A stretch of DNA of 64,000 nt. Origin: Taklimakanibacter deserti (lineage in GTDB: Bacteria; Pseudomonadota; Alphaproteobacteria; Rhizobiales; Aestuariivirgaceae). Positions within the stretch are counted from its first letter, which is position 1, and every line of letters begins with the position of its first letter. Shown here piece after piece: positions 8,570 through 17,436 of the stretch. The stretch is from positions 1 to 64,000 of the forward strand of contig QORU01000016.1 in assembly GCA_003574785.1 (NCBI GenBank), in the 5' to 3' direction. The notes under the pieces were generated by a model. It was not told the origin of the DNA and did not search any database. It saw only the letters and a program-made list of their open reading frames with translations. The position numbers and the translations under genes were made by a program.

Positions 8570-10690
8570 ATGAGTTCGCGAGAAGAGCTGCAGCGCTGGC
8601 GCTACAACCTGATTCCGGATCACCTGATCGGCGAGATCCTGAGCAAGCGCTGGGCCGACAACGCCATTCCCTTCCTCGCCATGGTGGTGACGGTGGTGGG
8701 TTTCGGCATGGCGATCCCCGGCTTCTTCAAGCCGAATTCGCTGCTCGAATCGACCCGCCAGCTCGGCGAGTTCTCGATCGTCGTCACCGGCCTCACCGTC
8801 GTCATGCTGGCGGGCGGCATCGATCTGTCGGTGAGCTCGATCTTCGCGCTCGCCGCTTTCGCCTCGGTGTCGAGCCTCTTCATCTTAGGACTCCCGGTCT
8901 GGGTCGCCTTGCTCGCCGCCGTCCTGACCGGCATGGCCTTCGGCGCGATCAACGGCTATCTCATCGGCTATCTGCGGCTGCGCGCTTTCCTGACGACGCT
9001 CGTCACACTCGTCATCGGCCGCGCCCTCTATGACATCCTGATCATCAATTTCGCGGCCCAGGTGCAGCAGTCGGACATCACCTCCGACATCTGGGACTTC
9101 ATCGGCGACGGCAAGGTCCTGGGCGTTTCGATCAGCGTCATCACGGCAGTGGTCATCGCCATCATCGCCCATGTGGCGCTGACCCGCTCGCGGCCCGGCT
9201 GGCACATTCTGGCGGTCGGCGGGTCCAGGCGCTCGGCCCATAATTCGGGCATCCGGGTGCGCGAGACCGTGTTCATGTCCTATGTGATCTCGGGCCTGTG
9301 CTCAGGGGTAGCGGGCTTCCTCATCGCCTGCCGGCTGAGCGGCGCCGGTCCCGGCACCGGCCTCAATCTCGAGATCCTCGCCATCACCGCCGCGGTCGTC
9401 GGCGGCAACAGCCTGGGCGGCGGCCGGGGCTCGGTCGCCAAGGGCATCATGGGCGCCATCATCGTGCTCGTCATGAACAACGGGCTGATCCGCCTCGGCT
9501 ACGGCACGGGCACGAACCAGATGGTGCTCGGCCTGATGCTGGCGGCGGCCGTGACGCTCGACATCCGCTGGCTCAAGAACCGCCACAAGGTGCTGAACGA
9601 AGTCTATGTGGCGCCGATCTATCACAAGATGGGGGAAACCCAGTCGGCGCTGCCCGACTCGGGCTCGCCCTATGCCCTCAACAACCGCATCTCCAAGACC
9701 CAATATATCGGGCTCGGCGAGCTCGAAGGCCCCGAGGACGTAATCCTCGACCGGGACGATCACCTCTATTGCGGCACTCGCCATGGCGAGATCGTCCGCT
9801 TCTTCGCGCCCGACTACAAGCGCTCGGAAGTCTTCGCCCATACCGGCGGCTTCCCGCTGGGGCTCGCTTTCGATCGCGAGGGAACGCTGCTCTCCTGCGT
9901 CGGCGCCATGGGCCTCTATGCCATTTCGAAATCGGGCGAGGTGAAGCAGCTCTCGGCGGAAACCAACCGCTCCTACACATCGGTCGTCGACGACGCGCGC
10001 CTGCGCGACCCCAACGATCTCGATGTCGGCCCGGACGGCCGCATCTACTTCACCGATTCGACCACGCGCTATGACGCCCATGACTGGGCGATCGACTCGA
10101 TCGAGGGGCGGCCCACCGGGCGCCTCCTGGTCTTCGATCCCAGGACCGGCGAGACCAAGACGCTGCTCGACAATTACCGCTATGCCAATGGCGTGTGCCT
10201 CGCCCATGACGGCAAGTCGGTGTTCTTCGCCGAGAGCTGGGCTTGCCGGGTGCACCGCTATTGGATCGAAGGTCCAAAAGCGGGCACCGCCGAATGCGTC
10301 ATCAAGGACATGCCGGGCTATCCCGACAACATCAATCGCGCCTCCGACGGGAACTACTGGATGGCCTGGCTCGGCATGCGCACGCCGAGCTTCGATCTGG
10401 CGCTGCGCCATCCGGGGTTTCGCAAGCGCATGACCCGCCGGCTGCCGCAGGACGAATGGCTGTTTCCCAACATCAATACCGGCGGCGTCGTGAAATTCGC
10501 AAGCGATGGCCGGATCATCGAGACCCTGGGCGACATGACCGGAGAGAGCCATCCCATGGTGACGTCGATGCGCGAGCATAAGGGCTATCTCTATGTCGGC
10601 GGCATCCTCAACAACCGGGTGGGCCGCTATCCGATACCGGGCGCCGATCCGCAATGGACCGGGCCTTCCTCCTATTGGGGCGCCAGATGA
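8570..10690 (+). CDS. ABC permease fused to strictosidine-synthase/SMP-30-like beta-propeller
   Basis: A 706-residue fusion. Residues about 30-335 are an RbsC-type permease with the GGIDLSVSSIFALAAF region and the glycine-rich GGNSLGGGRGS loop. Residues about 376-700 form a six-bladed propeller of the strictosidine synthase/APMAP/SMP-30 family. Family metal-site positions are present: LEGPED (E386), PNDLDVGPDG (N482), YANGVCL (N540) and YPDNI (D586/N587). The family hallmark VHRYWIEGPKAGT is also there. Free-standing RbsC permeases are about 330 residues, so the extra half is a true fusion with no frame break. By RbsC topology the propeller should be cytoplasmic, where it could act on the imported substrate, for example as a lactonase. 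ATG at 8570 has a weak ribosome-binding site. The stop overlaps the next start (ATGA). Confidence 0.88.
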   Translation: MSSREELQRWRYNLIPDHLIGEILSKRWADNAIPFLAMVVTVVGFGMAIPGFFKPNSLLESTRQLGEFSIVVTGLTVVMLAGGIDLSVSSIFALAAFASVSSLFILGLPVWVALLAAVLTGMAFGAINGYLIGYLRLRAFLTTLVTLVIGRALYDILIINFAAQVQQSDITSDIWDFIGDGKVLGVSISVITAVVIAIIAHVALTRSRPGWHILAVGGSRRSAHNSGIRVRETVFMSYVISGLCSGVAGFLIACRLSGAGPGTGLNLEILAITAAVVGGNSLGGGRGSVAKGIMGAIIVLVMNNGLIRLGYGTGTNQMVLGLMLAAAVTLDIRWLKNRHKVLNEVYVAPIYHKMGETQSALPDSGSPYALNNRISKTQYIGLGELEGPEDVILDRDDHLYCGTRHGEIVRFFAPDYKRSEVFAHTGGFPLGLAFDREGTLLSCVGAMGLYAISKSGEVKQLSAETNRSYTSVVDDARLRDPNDLDVGPDGRIYFTDSTTRYDAHDWAIDSIEGRPTGRLLVFDPRTGETKTLLDNYRYANGVCLAHDGKSVFFAESWACRVHRYWIEGPKAGTAECVIKDMPGYPDNINRASDGNYWMAWLGMRTPSFDLALRHPGFRKRMTRRLPQDEWLFPNINTGGVVKFASDGRIIETLGDMTGESHPMVTSMREHKGYLYVGGILNNRVGRYPIPGADPQWTGPSSYWGAR

Positions 10691-11739
10691 CGCTGCTCGA
10701 TCCGCTTCTCGACATGTTTCGCGGCCGGGCGGTCACCATCCCGCCGCTTGACGGCGCGCTCAAGCCCAACACGCTTCTCGATGATGCCGAGGTGATCGCG
10801 AAGGCCGAGGCGCCCGACAACCTGATCGAGAGCAAAGGCCGGATCGCCTTCACCACGGGCAAGGAAGTGCGCTCCCTTGCCGACGGCAAGGTGGTCGGGG
10901 CGGCGCCCGCGCCGATCACGGCGCTCGCCGTGAGCCGCGATGGAGCGGTGGCGGCAGGCCTCGAAACCGGCGGCATCCATCTCCTCAGCGGCAAGATCGC
11001 CGAGCTCGACGGCTTCAATTGCCCGGTGGCGCTCGCTTTCGGCGACGACGGGGCGCTCTATGTCTGCAACGGTTCCGATGCCGTGCCGCCGTCCGGCTGG
11101 AAGGCCGACCTGATGAGCAAGCGGGCGCAAGGCTCCTTGTGGCGCGTCGATCCGGCAAGCGGCGAGCGGCGCTGCCTCGCCGACAAGCTCGCTTTTCCTT
11201 ATGGCGTTGCCGTCGACGAGACTAACGGGAGAGTGCTGGTGAGCGAAAGCTGGCAGCACCGTCTTGTCGCCATTCCCCTGGCGGGTGGTCCGCCCGAGCC
11301 TCTGCTCACCAAGCTGCCGGGCTATCCGGCCCGCCTTTCGCCGCGGCCGGGCGGATATGTCATGAGCCTGTTTGCGCCCAGGAACCGGCTCATCGAATTC
11401 GTGCTCATGGAAGACGACTACCGCGCCGACATGATGCGCGAGATCGAAGACCGGTTCTGGATCGCCCCTTCGCTGGCGCCGAGCCGCAGCTTTCTCGAGC
11501 CCTTGCAGAACGGCGGGGTGCGCGTGATGGGCATTCACAAGCCCTGGTCGCCGACCAGATCCTATGGGCTGGTCGTCTGTCTTGACGAGGATTTGCAGCC
11601 CGTCATGAGCTTCCACAGCCGCGCCAATGGCGCGCGCCATGGCGTGACGAGCGCCATTGCCTTTCGCGACGGCATCGTTGCCGCCGCCAAAGGCGGCAAC
11701 GCCGTCTTGCGCGTGGCGCCGTCCGGCGGAGAGCACTGA
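10687..11739 (+). CDS. Second strictosidine-synthase-like propeller protein
   Basis: A 350-residue protein related to the propeller half of the upstream fusion: it shares FPYGVAVD, VSESWQHRLVAIPL and KLPGYPARLSPRPGGYV in the same order. No signal peptide is seen, so it should be cytoplasmic. Compared with the fused propeller, the NG of blade three is YG and the PDN motif is PAR, so two expected metal ligands are lost. It may be non-catalytic, a binding partner of the fused domain, or an enzyme with a different active site. The start ATG at 10687 overlaps the previous stop by four bases, which fits translational coupling; an in-frame upstream ATG at 10654 lies inside the preceding gene and is less likely. 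Confidence 0.8.
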   Translation: MTLLDPLLDMFRGRAVTIPPLDGALKPNTLLDDAEVIAKAEAPDNLIESKGRIAFTTGKEVRSLADGKVVGAAPAPITALAVSRDGAVAAGLETGGIHLLSGKIAELDGFNCPVALAFGDDGALYVCNGSDAVPPSGWKADLMSKRAQGSLWRVDPASGERRCLADKLAFPYGVAVDETNGRVLVSESWQHRLVAIPLAGGPPEPLLTKLPGYPARLSPRPGGYVMSLFAPRNRLIEFVLMEDDYRADMMREIEDRFWIAPSLAPSRSFLEPLQNGGVRVMGIHKPWSPTRSYGLVVCLDEDLQPVMSFHSRANGARHGVTSAIAFRDGIVAAAKGGNAVLRVAPSGGEH

Positions 11740-13238
11740 TGGCGCCGATCATCGAGATGCGCAAGGTGACCAAGGCCTATCGCGGCATTCCGGCGGTGAA
11801 GGATATCGACTTCGCTCTGGAGAAGGGCGAGATCCACGCGCTTCTGGGTGAGAACGGGGCCGGCAAGTCGACCTTGACCAAGATCATGGCGGGCGTCGTC
11901 GAGGCGACGTCGGGCACCATGATCTACCGGGGCAGGGAAGTCCGGTTCGCCTCGCCGCATCAGGCGCTCCAGGACGGCATCGCCATGGTGTTCCAGGAAA
12001 CGAGCCTCGTTCCCTCCATGACGGTCGCCCAGAACATCTATCTGGGCGAGGAGAAGTTCCTCAACCGCTTGCGCGGCATCTACATCTCGGCCCAGCAGTT
12101 CCTGCAGTCGCTCAACTTCACCGTCGATCCGGCGGCCCTCGTCGCCTCTCTCGGCGCCGCCAAGCGCCAGATGGTCGAGATCGCCCGCGCCGTCCATCAC
12201 AAGGCCGAGGTCATCATCTTCGATGAGCCGACCGCCACATTGACGCCCGAGGAGAAGCGTCATTTCTTCGCCCTGATGAAGCGGCTGAAGCGCGGCGGCG
12301 TGTCGATCATCTTCATCACCCATGCCCTGGAGGAGGCTTTGGCGGAGGCCGACCGCATCACCATCCTGCGTGACGGCGAGCTCGTGGCCTCTGGCCCGGC
12401 ATCAGACTTCAACCGCGAGAAGGTGGTGCGCGCCATGGTGGGCCGCGCGCTCTCCAACGAGATCTACAATGTCAGGCGCGGGCCTGAGAACATCAGGAAG
12501 CGCGGCGCCAAGGTGCTTTCGGTCCAGGATATTTCCATGGGCAACACGGTGCGCAACAATTCCTTCTCGATCTTCGAGGGCCAGATCACCGGCGTCTTCG
12601 GCCTCATCGGCTCGGGCCGCACCGAGACCTTCAAGATCGTCTCCGGCATCTATAAGCGCGATTTCCTGCGCGGCGGCGACATCGAGCTCGATGGCCGCAA
12701 GGTCAGGTACAATGTGCCGACCGAAGCGGTGCGCGACCGCATCATCTATGTGACCGAGGACAGGAAGCTCGAAGGCTTCTTCGAGACCATGTCGATCGCG
12801 GAAAATTTCTATTCGGGCCTCCTCGCCGCCGGCCTCGAGAAATCGAGGGTGGTCAGCTTCAAGGAGATGCGGGCGCTCTCGGCCGCATGGTCGAAGAAGC
12901 TCAATGTCAAGGCGATCAACGACAATGCCCTTGCGGTCGAGCTGTCGGGCGGCAATCAGCAGAAGGTGGTGATCGGCAAGAGCCTGATCCAGGAGCCGCG
13001 GCTCATCATCTTCGATGAGCCGACGCGGGGCGTCGATGTCGGCGCCATCGCCGAGATCCACCAGCTCATCAACCGCCTGGCCGATGACGGCCTCGCGGTG
13101 GTGGTGATCTCATCCTATCTGCCCGAGATCATGAATCTCTCCGACCGCATCCTCGTCTGCCGCCAGGGCCGCATCGTGGAGGAGATCTCGCCGCTCGAGG
13201 CGACCCAGGAGACGATCATGTATGCGGCGGTGCACTGA
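11739..13238 (+). CDS. ABC sugar transporter ATP-binding protein (RbsA type, two ABC domains)
   Basis: A 499-residue cytoplasmic ATPase with tandem ABC domains. Domain 1: Walker A GENGAGKS (37-44), a divergent signature LGAAKRQM (138-145) and Walker B VIIFDEP (158-164). Domain 2: a degenerate Walker A GLIGSGRTE (288-296), a proper signature LSGGNQQ (402-408) and Walker B LIIFDEP (421-427). Loss of the second Walker A lysine is normal in RbsA/MglA-type proteins. The start overlaps the upstream stop (TGATG), so it is translationally coupled. It is the last gene of the five-gene operon and powers uptake through the two permeases. The gene ends ten bases before the convergent GST gene. Confidence 0.93.
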   Translation: MAPIIEMRKVTKAYRGIPAVKDIDFALEKGEIHALLGENGAGKSTLTKIMAGVVEATSGTMIYRGREVRFASPHQALQDGIAMVFQETSLVPSMTVAQNIYLGEEKFLNRLRGIYISAQQFLQSLNFTVDPAALVASLGAAKRQMVEIARAVHHKAEVIIFDEPTATLTPEEKRHFFALMKRLKRGGVSIIFITHALEEALAEADRITILRDGELVASGPASDFNREKVVRAMVGRALSNEIYNVRRGPENIRKRGAKVLSVQDISMGNTVRNNSFSIFEGQITGVFGLIGSGRTETFKIVSGIYKRDFLRGGDIELDGRKVRYNVPTEAVRDRIIYVTEDRKLEGFFETMSIAENFYSGLLAAGLEKSRVVSFKEMRALSAAWSKKLNVKAINDNALAVELSGGNQQKVVIGKSLIQEPRLIIFDEPTRGVDVGAIAEIHQLINRLADDGLAVVVISSYLPEIMNLSDRILVCRQGRIVEEISPLEATQETIMYAAVH

Positions 13239-13248
13239 GGCCTGGTGC

Positions 13249-13869
13249 TCAGCGCGCGCGCTGCAGGGCCGGCCGTGCGGCGCAGCGCTCTTTCCAGGCG
13301 GCCACGCGCGGGTGGCTCTCGAGCGAGATGCCGAGGCGCGTGCCGAAGACGAGCCCGCTGGCCGAGGCGACATCGACCAGCGTGAAGTCGCCGAGCAGAT
13401 GGTCGCGTCCGTCCAGCCGCGTTTCCAGCGCATCGAGGCAGCGCGTGAATTGCGACCGGCTGTAGTCGCCCGCCGCGCCGCTGCGGTCCTTGGCGTCGTA
13501 GGACACCGGCGTATCGAGCCCGTGATAGGCATATTGCATCATGTGGCCGGTGAGCTCGACCACGGCCCAGACGGTCCAGGACACGGCATCGGCGTGCTCC
13601 TGGCTGCCGGCCGCGGGCCACAGACCACGCGCCACGCCGTAGTTGTCGCCCAGATGCAGCAGGATGGCACCCGTCTCGAAGAAGCTGCGCCCGTCATCGA
13701 CCAGCGCCGGCACCTTGCCCATGGGATTGAGCGCCAGATAACGCGCCGAGCGGTTCTCGCCTTTGCCGGCGTCAAGGGCCACATACTCATAAGGCGCGCC
13801 AAGCTCCTCGAGCGCCCATGATACGCGCGTGCCGGAACTGCGCGGCCAGGAATAAAGCTGGATGGCCAT
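13249..13869 (-). CDS. Glutathione S-transferase family protein
   Basis: A 206-residue cytosolic protein of normal GST size. The N-terminal thioredoxin-like domain (about 1-80) begins QLYSWPRSSGTRVSWALEEL, where a Ser in the first helix is the likely thiol-activating residue, and contains NPMGKVPALVDDG (cis-Pro) and ETGAILLHLGDNYG (glutathione gamma-glutamyl binding Glu-Thr). The C-terminal all-helical domain follows (about 90-200). It lies 16 bases behind the ATP-grasp gene on the same strand and is probably co-transcribed with it. The substrate is unknown. Confidence 0.87.
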   Translation of the reverse strand: MAIQLYSWPRSSGTRVSWALEELGAPYEYVALDAGKGENRSARYLALNPMGKVPALVDDGRSFFETGAILLHLGDNYGVARGLWPAAGSQEHADAVSWTVWAVVELTGHMMQYAYHGLDTPVSYDAKDRSGAAGDYSRSQFTRCLDALETRLDGRDHLLGDFTLVDVASASGLVFGTRLGISLESHPRVAAWKERCAARPALQRAR

Positions 13870-13885
13870 GGCGACCTCCCGTCGC

Positions 13886-15355
13886 TCAGAACATCTTGTT
13901 GACGCTGTCCTTCGCCGGCGGGACCGGCGCCGAGGGCCCTTCGAGCGGGATGGCGTCGAAATGCTTGTAGATCGCCGTGACCCAGTCCTTGGCGCGGTCC
14001 TTGAGCTTGCGGTCGTCGGTCTGCATGCGCCCGCGCGACACCAATATGCCCATGTCGGCGCCGTGATAGCGGTAATCGCCGGCGGTATAGACGCGCAGAT
14101 AGAAGGCTTCGTTCTCGCCCGAGACGAGGAACCAGTCGATCGACTTGCGCACCAGCGAAATGTCGCCGTCCTTGTTCATCTGCCAGATGCCGGAAGCCGG
14201 CGCCTTGGTGATCATCTCGACGCGATCGACCGGGTATTTGAGGATGAGCTGGCTCCAATTGTCATATTCGGTCCAGCGCGCCTGCAGTTTGGCGAGATCG
14301 ATCTCCCAATCGACATCCATGAATTCGAGCATGTGGAAGAGATAGATCGGGCAGCCGCCATAGGTCGATGTGATGAGGTTGGTGAGCGGCGAGGCGCCCG
14401 AGACACGCGGATTGATCTCGCCCAGATAGACTTCGCGGGTGTCGGTATCGATGAGGAAGTCCATGCAGAAGGCACCCTTGTAGCCCGCCTTGTAGAGCCG
14501 GTCGCCGAGCTTCTGCGCCATGCGGATGACGGCCTTGCGCTCCTTGTCGAGGCTGCCGACGAAGACATCGTTGCCGCACCATCCGCCCTTATAAGGGGTG
14601 ACCTCGGCAAAGCCGGTGATGTCGGTCTGCAGGGGACCGACCAGGGTTCCATGCCGGGTCGCGACCGCCTCGACGGTGCCGGGCAGATGGTTGATCCTCC
14701 GCATGACCTTGAGCTGCTCGCCGATGAGCTTGTCCTCGTTCTTCTTCCAGTCGGCCTCGGTCTTGATGAAGAAGGTGGTGCGGCCGGAATCGCCATAGGG
14801 CGTCTGGACGACCAAATCGGTGCCCAGCTTCGCCTTCTGAGCGAGCTTCAGGAGCTCAGCATAAGTCTTTGCTTTACCGAGAGTATTGGGTGCGCTCTTG
14901 ATGCCCGCCTCATTGCCGAGCTGGGTGGTGACGATCTTGGAATCGATATGCTTGCGCAGTTTGACGGGGGGCAGTGCGATCTTTAGGCCAAGCTCCTTGG
15001 CGAGCTTCTCGGTCTCCTCATCGAGCATCACCAGGATGAGGAGGCCCTTGCCGCGCTCGGCGATCCGGGCGCGCACCTCCTTGTGGCGCAGGAGGTAGTT
15101 GTTCACATCCTCGATCGAGCGGAATTCATGCGGCCCATGCTCGCGCGGCACCGTGATCTTGGGGTGGGTGCCGTCGAAACTGTCGAAGAAATTGATGTAT
15201 TCGAAGTTGTTGATCCAGCGCCCGAGGCCCAAAAGATTGTAGGGCGTGGGCGAGAGGAAATAGATCGGCGTCTGGTTATGCCGGAAAAATTTGTAGATAT
15301 CTGAAAGACTTGTGAGCTTCTGCCGCTTGCCCCGCGTGGCGACGCGTGTTGCCAT
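13886..15355 (-). CDS. ATP-grasp fold protein of unknown function
   Basis: A 489-residue protein with an ATP-grasp architecture: a central segment LVVQTPYGDSGRTTFFI (nucleotide-binding strand and Gly-rich loop) and a C-terminal GAFCMDFLIDTD...EVYLGEINPRVSGASPLTN, where Asp, Glu and Asn would bind Mg-ATP. Related proteins are often called biotin carboxylase, but no biotin-carboxylase partner genes are nearby, so that name is not supported. A preATP-like N-terminus (YFLSPTPYNLLGLGRWINN) is unusual. GGAGGGG precedes the ATG at 15355. It is probably transcribed with the GST gene. The likely reaction is ligation of a carboxylate to an amine or thiol; substrates are unknown. Confidence 0.75.
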   Translation of the reverse strand: MATRVATRGKRQKLTSLSDIYKFFRHNQTPIYFLSPTPYNLLGLGRWINNFEYINFFDSFDGTHPKITVPREHGPHEFRSIEDVNNYLLRHKEVRARIAERGKGLLILVMLDEETEKLAKELGLKIALPPVKLRKHIDSKIVTTQLGNEAGIKSAPNTLGKAKTYAELLKLAQKAKLGTDLVVQTPYGDSGRTTFFIKTEADWKKNEDKLIGEQLKVMRRINHLPGTVEAVATRHGTLVGPLQTDITGFAEVTPYKGGWCGNDVFVGSLDKERKAVIRMAQKLGDRLYKAGYKGAFCMDFLIDTDTREVYLGEINPRVSGASPLTNLITSTYGGCPIYLFHMLEFMDVDWEIDLAKLQARWTEYDNWSQLILKYPVDRVEMITKAPASGIWQMNKDGDISLVRKSIDWFLVSGENEAFYLRVYTAGDYRYHGADMGILVSRGRMQTDDRKLKDRAKDWVTAIYKHFDAIPLEGPSAPVPPAKDSVNKMF

Positions 15356-15380
15356 ATTTCCCCTCCGTCAGGCTTGTAAG

Positions 15381-15447
15381 CCCTCCTTCGCTAAAGCTTC
15401 GGAGGGTTCTTTTCCAGTCCTGCGAAGCGCGTCAGCGCGAAGCAGGA
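15381..15447. repeat. Two tandem hairpins with symmetric trinucleotide internal loops
   Basis: Hairpin 1: CCCTCC (15381-15386), TTC, GCT-AA-AGC, TTC, GGAGGG (15401-15406), then TTCTTTT. Hairpin 2: TCCTGC (15418-15423), GAA, GCGC-GTCA-GCGC, GAA, GCAGGA (15442-15447). Both share the plan of a 6-bp outer stem, a symmetric three-base mismatch and a short inner stem. They lie 74 bases or more upstream of the rpsB promoter candidate, and behind the start of the ATP-grasp gene. They are probably copies of dispersed intergenic repeats; hairpin 1 could also act as a terminator because of the T-run. Confidence 0.55.
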
Positions 15448-15520
15448 TGCCTGTCCCATCAAGACTACGCAAAAAACCGGAGGTTGGCCAAGGGGCCAAA
15501 GGGGTAATTAGGGCTGGGGC

Positions 15521-15549
15521 TTGTGTTTATGGCAAGCCTTGCCTATAAG
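15521..15549 (+). promoter_or_regulatory. Candidate promoter of rpsB-tsf
   Basis: TTGTGT (15521-15526) and TATAAG (15544-15549) are separated by 17 bases. Transcription would start near 15556 and give a leader of about 130 bases before rpsB. The 331-base gap 15356-15686 thus holds two repeats, this promoter and the leader. Confidence 0.5.
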
Positions 15550-15590
15550 CCCCGGCGTTAACTCACACGCGGATGCGGGATGAGACGCAT

Positions 15591-15606
15591 GGGAGCTTCG
15601 GCTCCC
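15591..15606 (+). promoter_or_regulatory. UUCG-tetraloop hairpin in rpsB leader
   Basis: GGGAGC (15591-15596), TTCG, GCTCCC (15601-15606) is a perfect, very stable hairpin within the predicted rpsB leader. S2 leaders are autoregulated in other bacteria, so this could be part of such an element; that role is inference. Confidence 0.4.
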
Positions 15607-15686
15607 CACATAGCGCTTCCTCCCTCCGGTGCCGGATCTTCCGGTCACATCATCCGCGGCGGATCAACCGGAAAAGGACATTAGGC

Positions 15687-16451
15687 ATGGCTCTGCCAGA
15701 ATTCACTATGCGCCAGCTGTTGGAAGCGGGCGTGCACTTCGGTCACCAGACCCACCGTTGGAACCCCAAGATGAAGCCCTACATCTATGGTTCGCGCAAC
15801 GGCATTCATATCATCGACCTCGCCCATACCGTGCCGCTGCTGCACCAGGCGCTCCTCGCCATCAGCGATACGATCGCCCGCGGCGGTCGCGTGCTGTTCG
15901 TCGGCACCAAGCGCGCCGCCCAGGACGGCATTGCGGATGCGGCGAAGAAGTCGGCCCAGTATTACATCAATTCGCGCTGGCTCGGCGGCACGCTGACCAA
16001 CTGGAAGACGATCTCCAACTCGATCAAGCGCTTGCGCCAGCTCGAGGAGACGGTGTCGAAGGAAGGTTTGGGCCTCACCAAGCGCGAGCTCCTGACGCTG
16101 ACGCGCGAAAAGGACAAGCTCGAGCAGGCGCTGGGCGGCATCAAGGACATGGGCGGCACGCCCGACATCATCTTCGTCATCGACACGAACAAGGAGCAGC
16201 TGGCGATCAAGGAAGCCAACCGTCTCGGCATCCCGGTCGTCGCCATCCTGGACACCAATTGCGATCCGGCGGGCGTCACCTATCCGATCCCGGGCAATGA
16301 CGATGCCGGCCGCGCCATCACGCTCTATTGCGACCTCGTCAGCCGCGCCTGCATCGAAGGCATTTCGCAGGGCCAGCGCGGCCAAGGCCGCGACATCGGC
16401 GAATCCGAGAATCCGCAAGGCGAAGAGCTGCCGGAAGCAGCCAACGCCTGA
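15687..16451 (+). CDS. rpsB: 30S ribosomal protein S2
   Basis: A 254-residue S2 protein of the small ribosomal subunit. It begins [20 protein letters not shown] and carries the signatures [35 protein letters not shown] and [19 protein letters not shown]. The start at 15687 matches the known N-terminus of the family; the frame is open further upstream but that part is the untranslated leader. A short acidic and Gln-rich tail after the core is typical of alphaproteobacterial S2. It is followed after 60 bases by tsf, with which it is normally co-transcribed. Confidence 0.98.
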   Translation: MALPEFTMRQLLEAGVHFGHQTHRWNPKMKPYIYGSRNGIHIIDLAHTVPLLHQALLAISDTIARGGRVLFVGTKRAAQDGIADAAKKSAQYYINSRWLGGTLTNWKTISNSIKRLRQLEETVSKEGLGLTKRELLTLTREKDKLEQALGGIKDMGGTPDIIFVIDTNKEQLAIKEANRLGIPVVAILDTNCDPAGVTYPIPGNDDAGRAITLYCDLVSRACIEGISQGQRGQGRDIGESENPQGEELPEAANA

Positions 16452-16511
16452 TCGCTATCGAGACCCCGAGTCCGCCGCTTAGGCGGACTCTCTTACCCCA
16501 CGAGGAAAAAC

Positions 16512-17432
16512 ATGGCTGAAATCACCGCAGCAATGGTGAAGGACCTGCGCGAGAAGACCGGCGTAGGCATGATGGACTGCAAGGCAGCGCTCGCCGCCAC
16601 CAATGGCGACATGGACGCCGCCGTCGATTGGCTCCGGGCCAAAGGCCTCGCCAAGGCGGCGAAGAAATCGACGCGCGTCGCCGCCGAAGGGCTGGTCGGG
16701 CTTGCGGTCGACGGCAATACCGGCGCCCTGGTCGAGGTCAATTCGGAGACCGACTTCGTTGCCAGGAACGACAAGTTCCAGGCGATGGTCGCCGAGATCG
16801 CCAAGCTCGCCCTCAAAGCCGGCGGCAATACCGAGAAGCTGAAGGTCGCCCATTATCCAGGCTCCAAGCACGCGGTCGCCGAGTATGTGGCCGAGATGGT
16901 CGCATCGATCGGCGAGAATATGGGGGTGCGCCGCACCGCCGCGGTCGGCGTTAAGGACGGCGTCATCGGCAGCTATGTGCATAACCAGATCGCGCCCGGC
17001 CTCGGCAAGATCGGCGTGATCGTGGCGCTCGAATCGACCGGCAAGAAGGAAGAGCTCGCCCAGCTCGGCAAGATGCTGGCGATGCATGTCGCGGCGACCA
17101 ATCCGGTCGCTCTCGATCTCGCCGGCGTGCCGAAGGAGACGATCGAGCGCGAGAAGGCCATTCTCGCCGAGAAGAATGCCGGCAAGCCCGAAAAGGTGCT
17201 CGAGAAGATCATGGAGAGCGGTCTCAAGTCCTATGCCAAGGAGAACTGCCTCCTCGAGCAGGCCTATGTCCATGACGGCGCCAAGTCGGTGAGCCAGGTC
17301 CTGGCCGAAGCCGGCAACAAGGTGGGCGCTCCGGTGAAGATCACCGCCTATGTGCGCATGCAGCTCGGCGAAGGCATCGAGAAGAAGGAAGACGACTTCG
17401 CCGCCGAAGTGGCCAAGGCCGCCGGCGCCTGA
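16512..17432 (+). CDS. tsf: Translation elongation factor Ts
   Basis: A 306-residue guanine-nucleotide exchange factor for EF-Tu. The UBA-like N-terminal domain (about 1-55) holds the signature [17 protein letters not shown], and the core has [14 protein letters not shown] and [11 protein letters not shown], all diagnostic. AGGAAAA precedes the ATG. It is paired with rpsB. The usual next gene, pyrH, is separated from it here by an antisense ASCH-domain gene, so the tsf message ends within or before that gene; tsf and the antisense gene are convergent with only four bases between stop codons. Confidence 0.98.
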   Translation: MAEITAAMVKDLREKTGVGMMDCKAALAATNGDMDAAVDWLRAKGLAKAAKKSTRVAAEGLVGLAVDGNTGALVEVNSETDFVARNDKFQAMVAEIAKLALKAGGNTEKLKVAHYPGSKHAVAEYVAEMVASIGENMGVRRTAAVGVKDGVIGSYVHNQIAPGLGKIGVIVALESTGKKEELAQLGKMLAMHVAATNPVALDLAGVPKETIEREKAILAEKNAGKPEKVLEKIMESGLKSYAKENCLLEQAYVHDGAKSVSQVLAEAGNKVGAPVKITAYVRMQLGEGIEKKEDDFAAEVAKAAGA

Positions 17433-17436
17433 TCCC

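Noticed and set aside
9302..10654. Long antisense frame over the permease-propeller gene
   Set aside because: Low-complexity composition rich in His, Arg and Ala; no ribosome-binding site; explained by codon bias of the sense gene.
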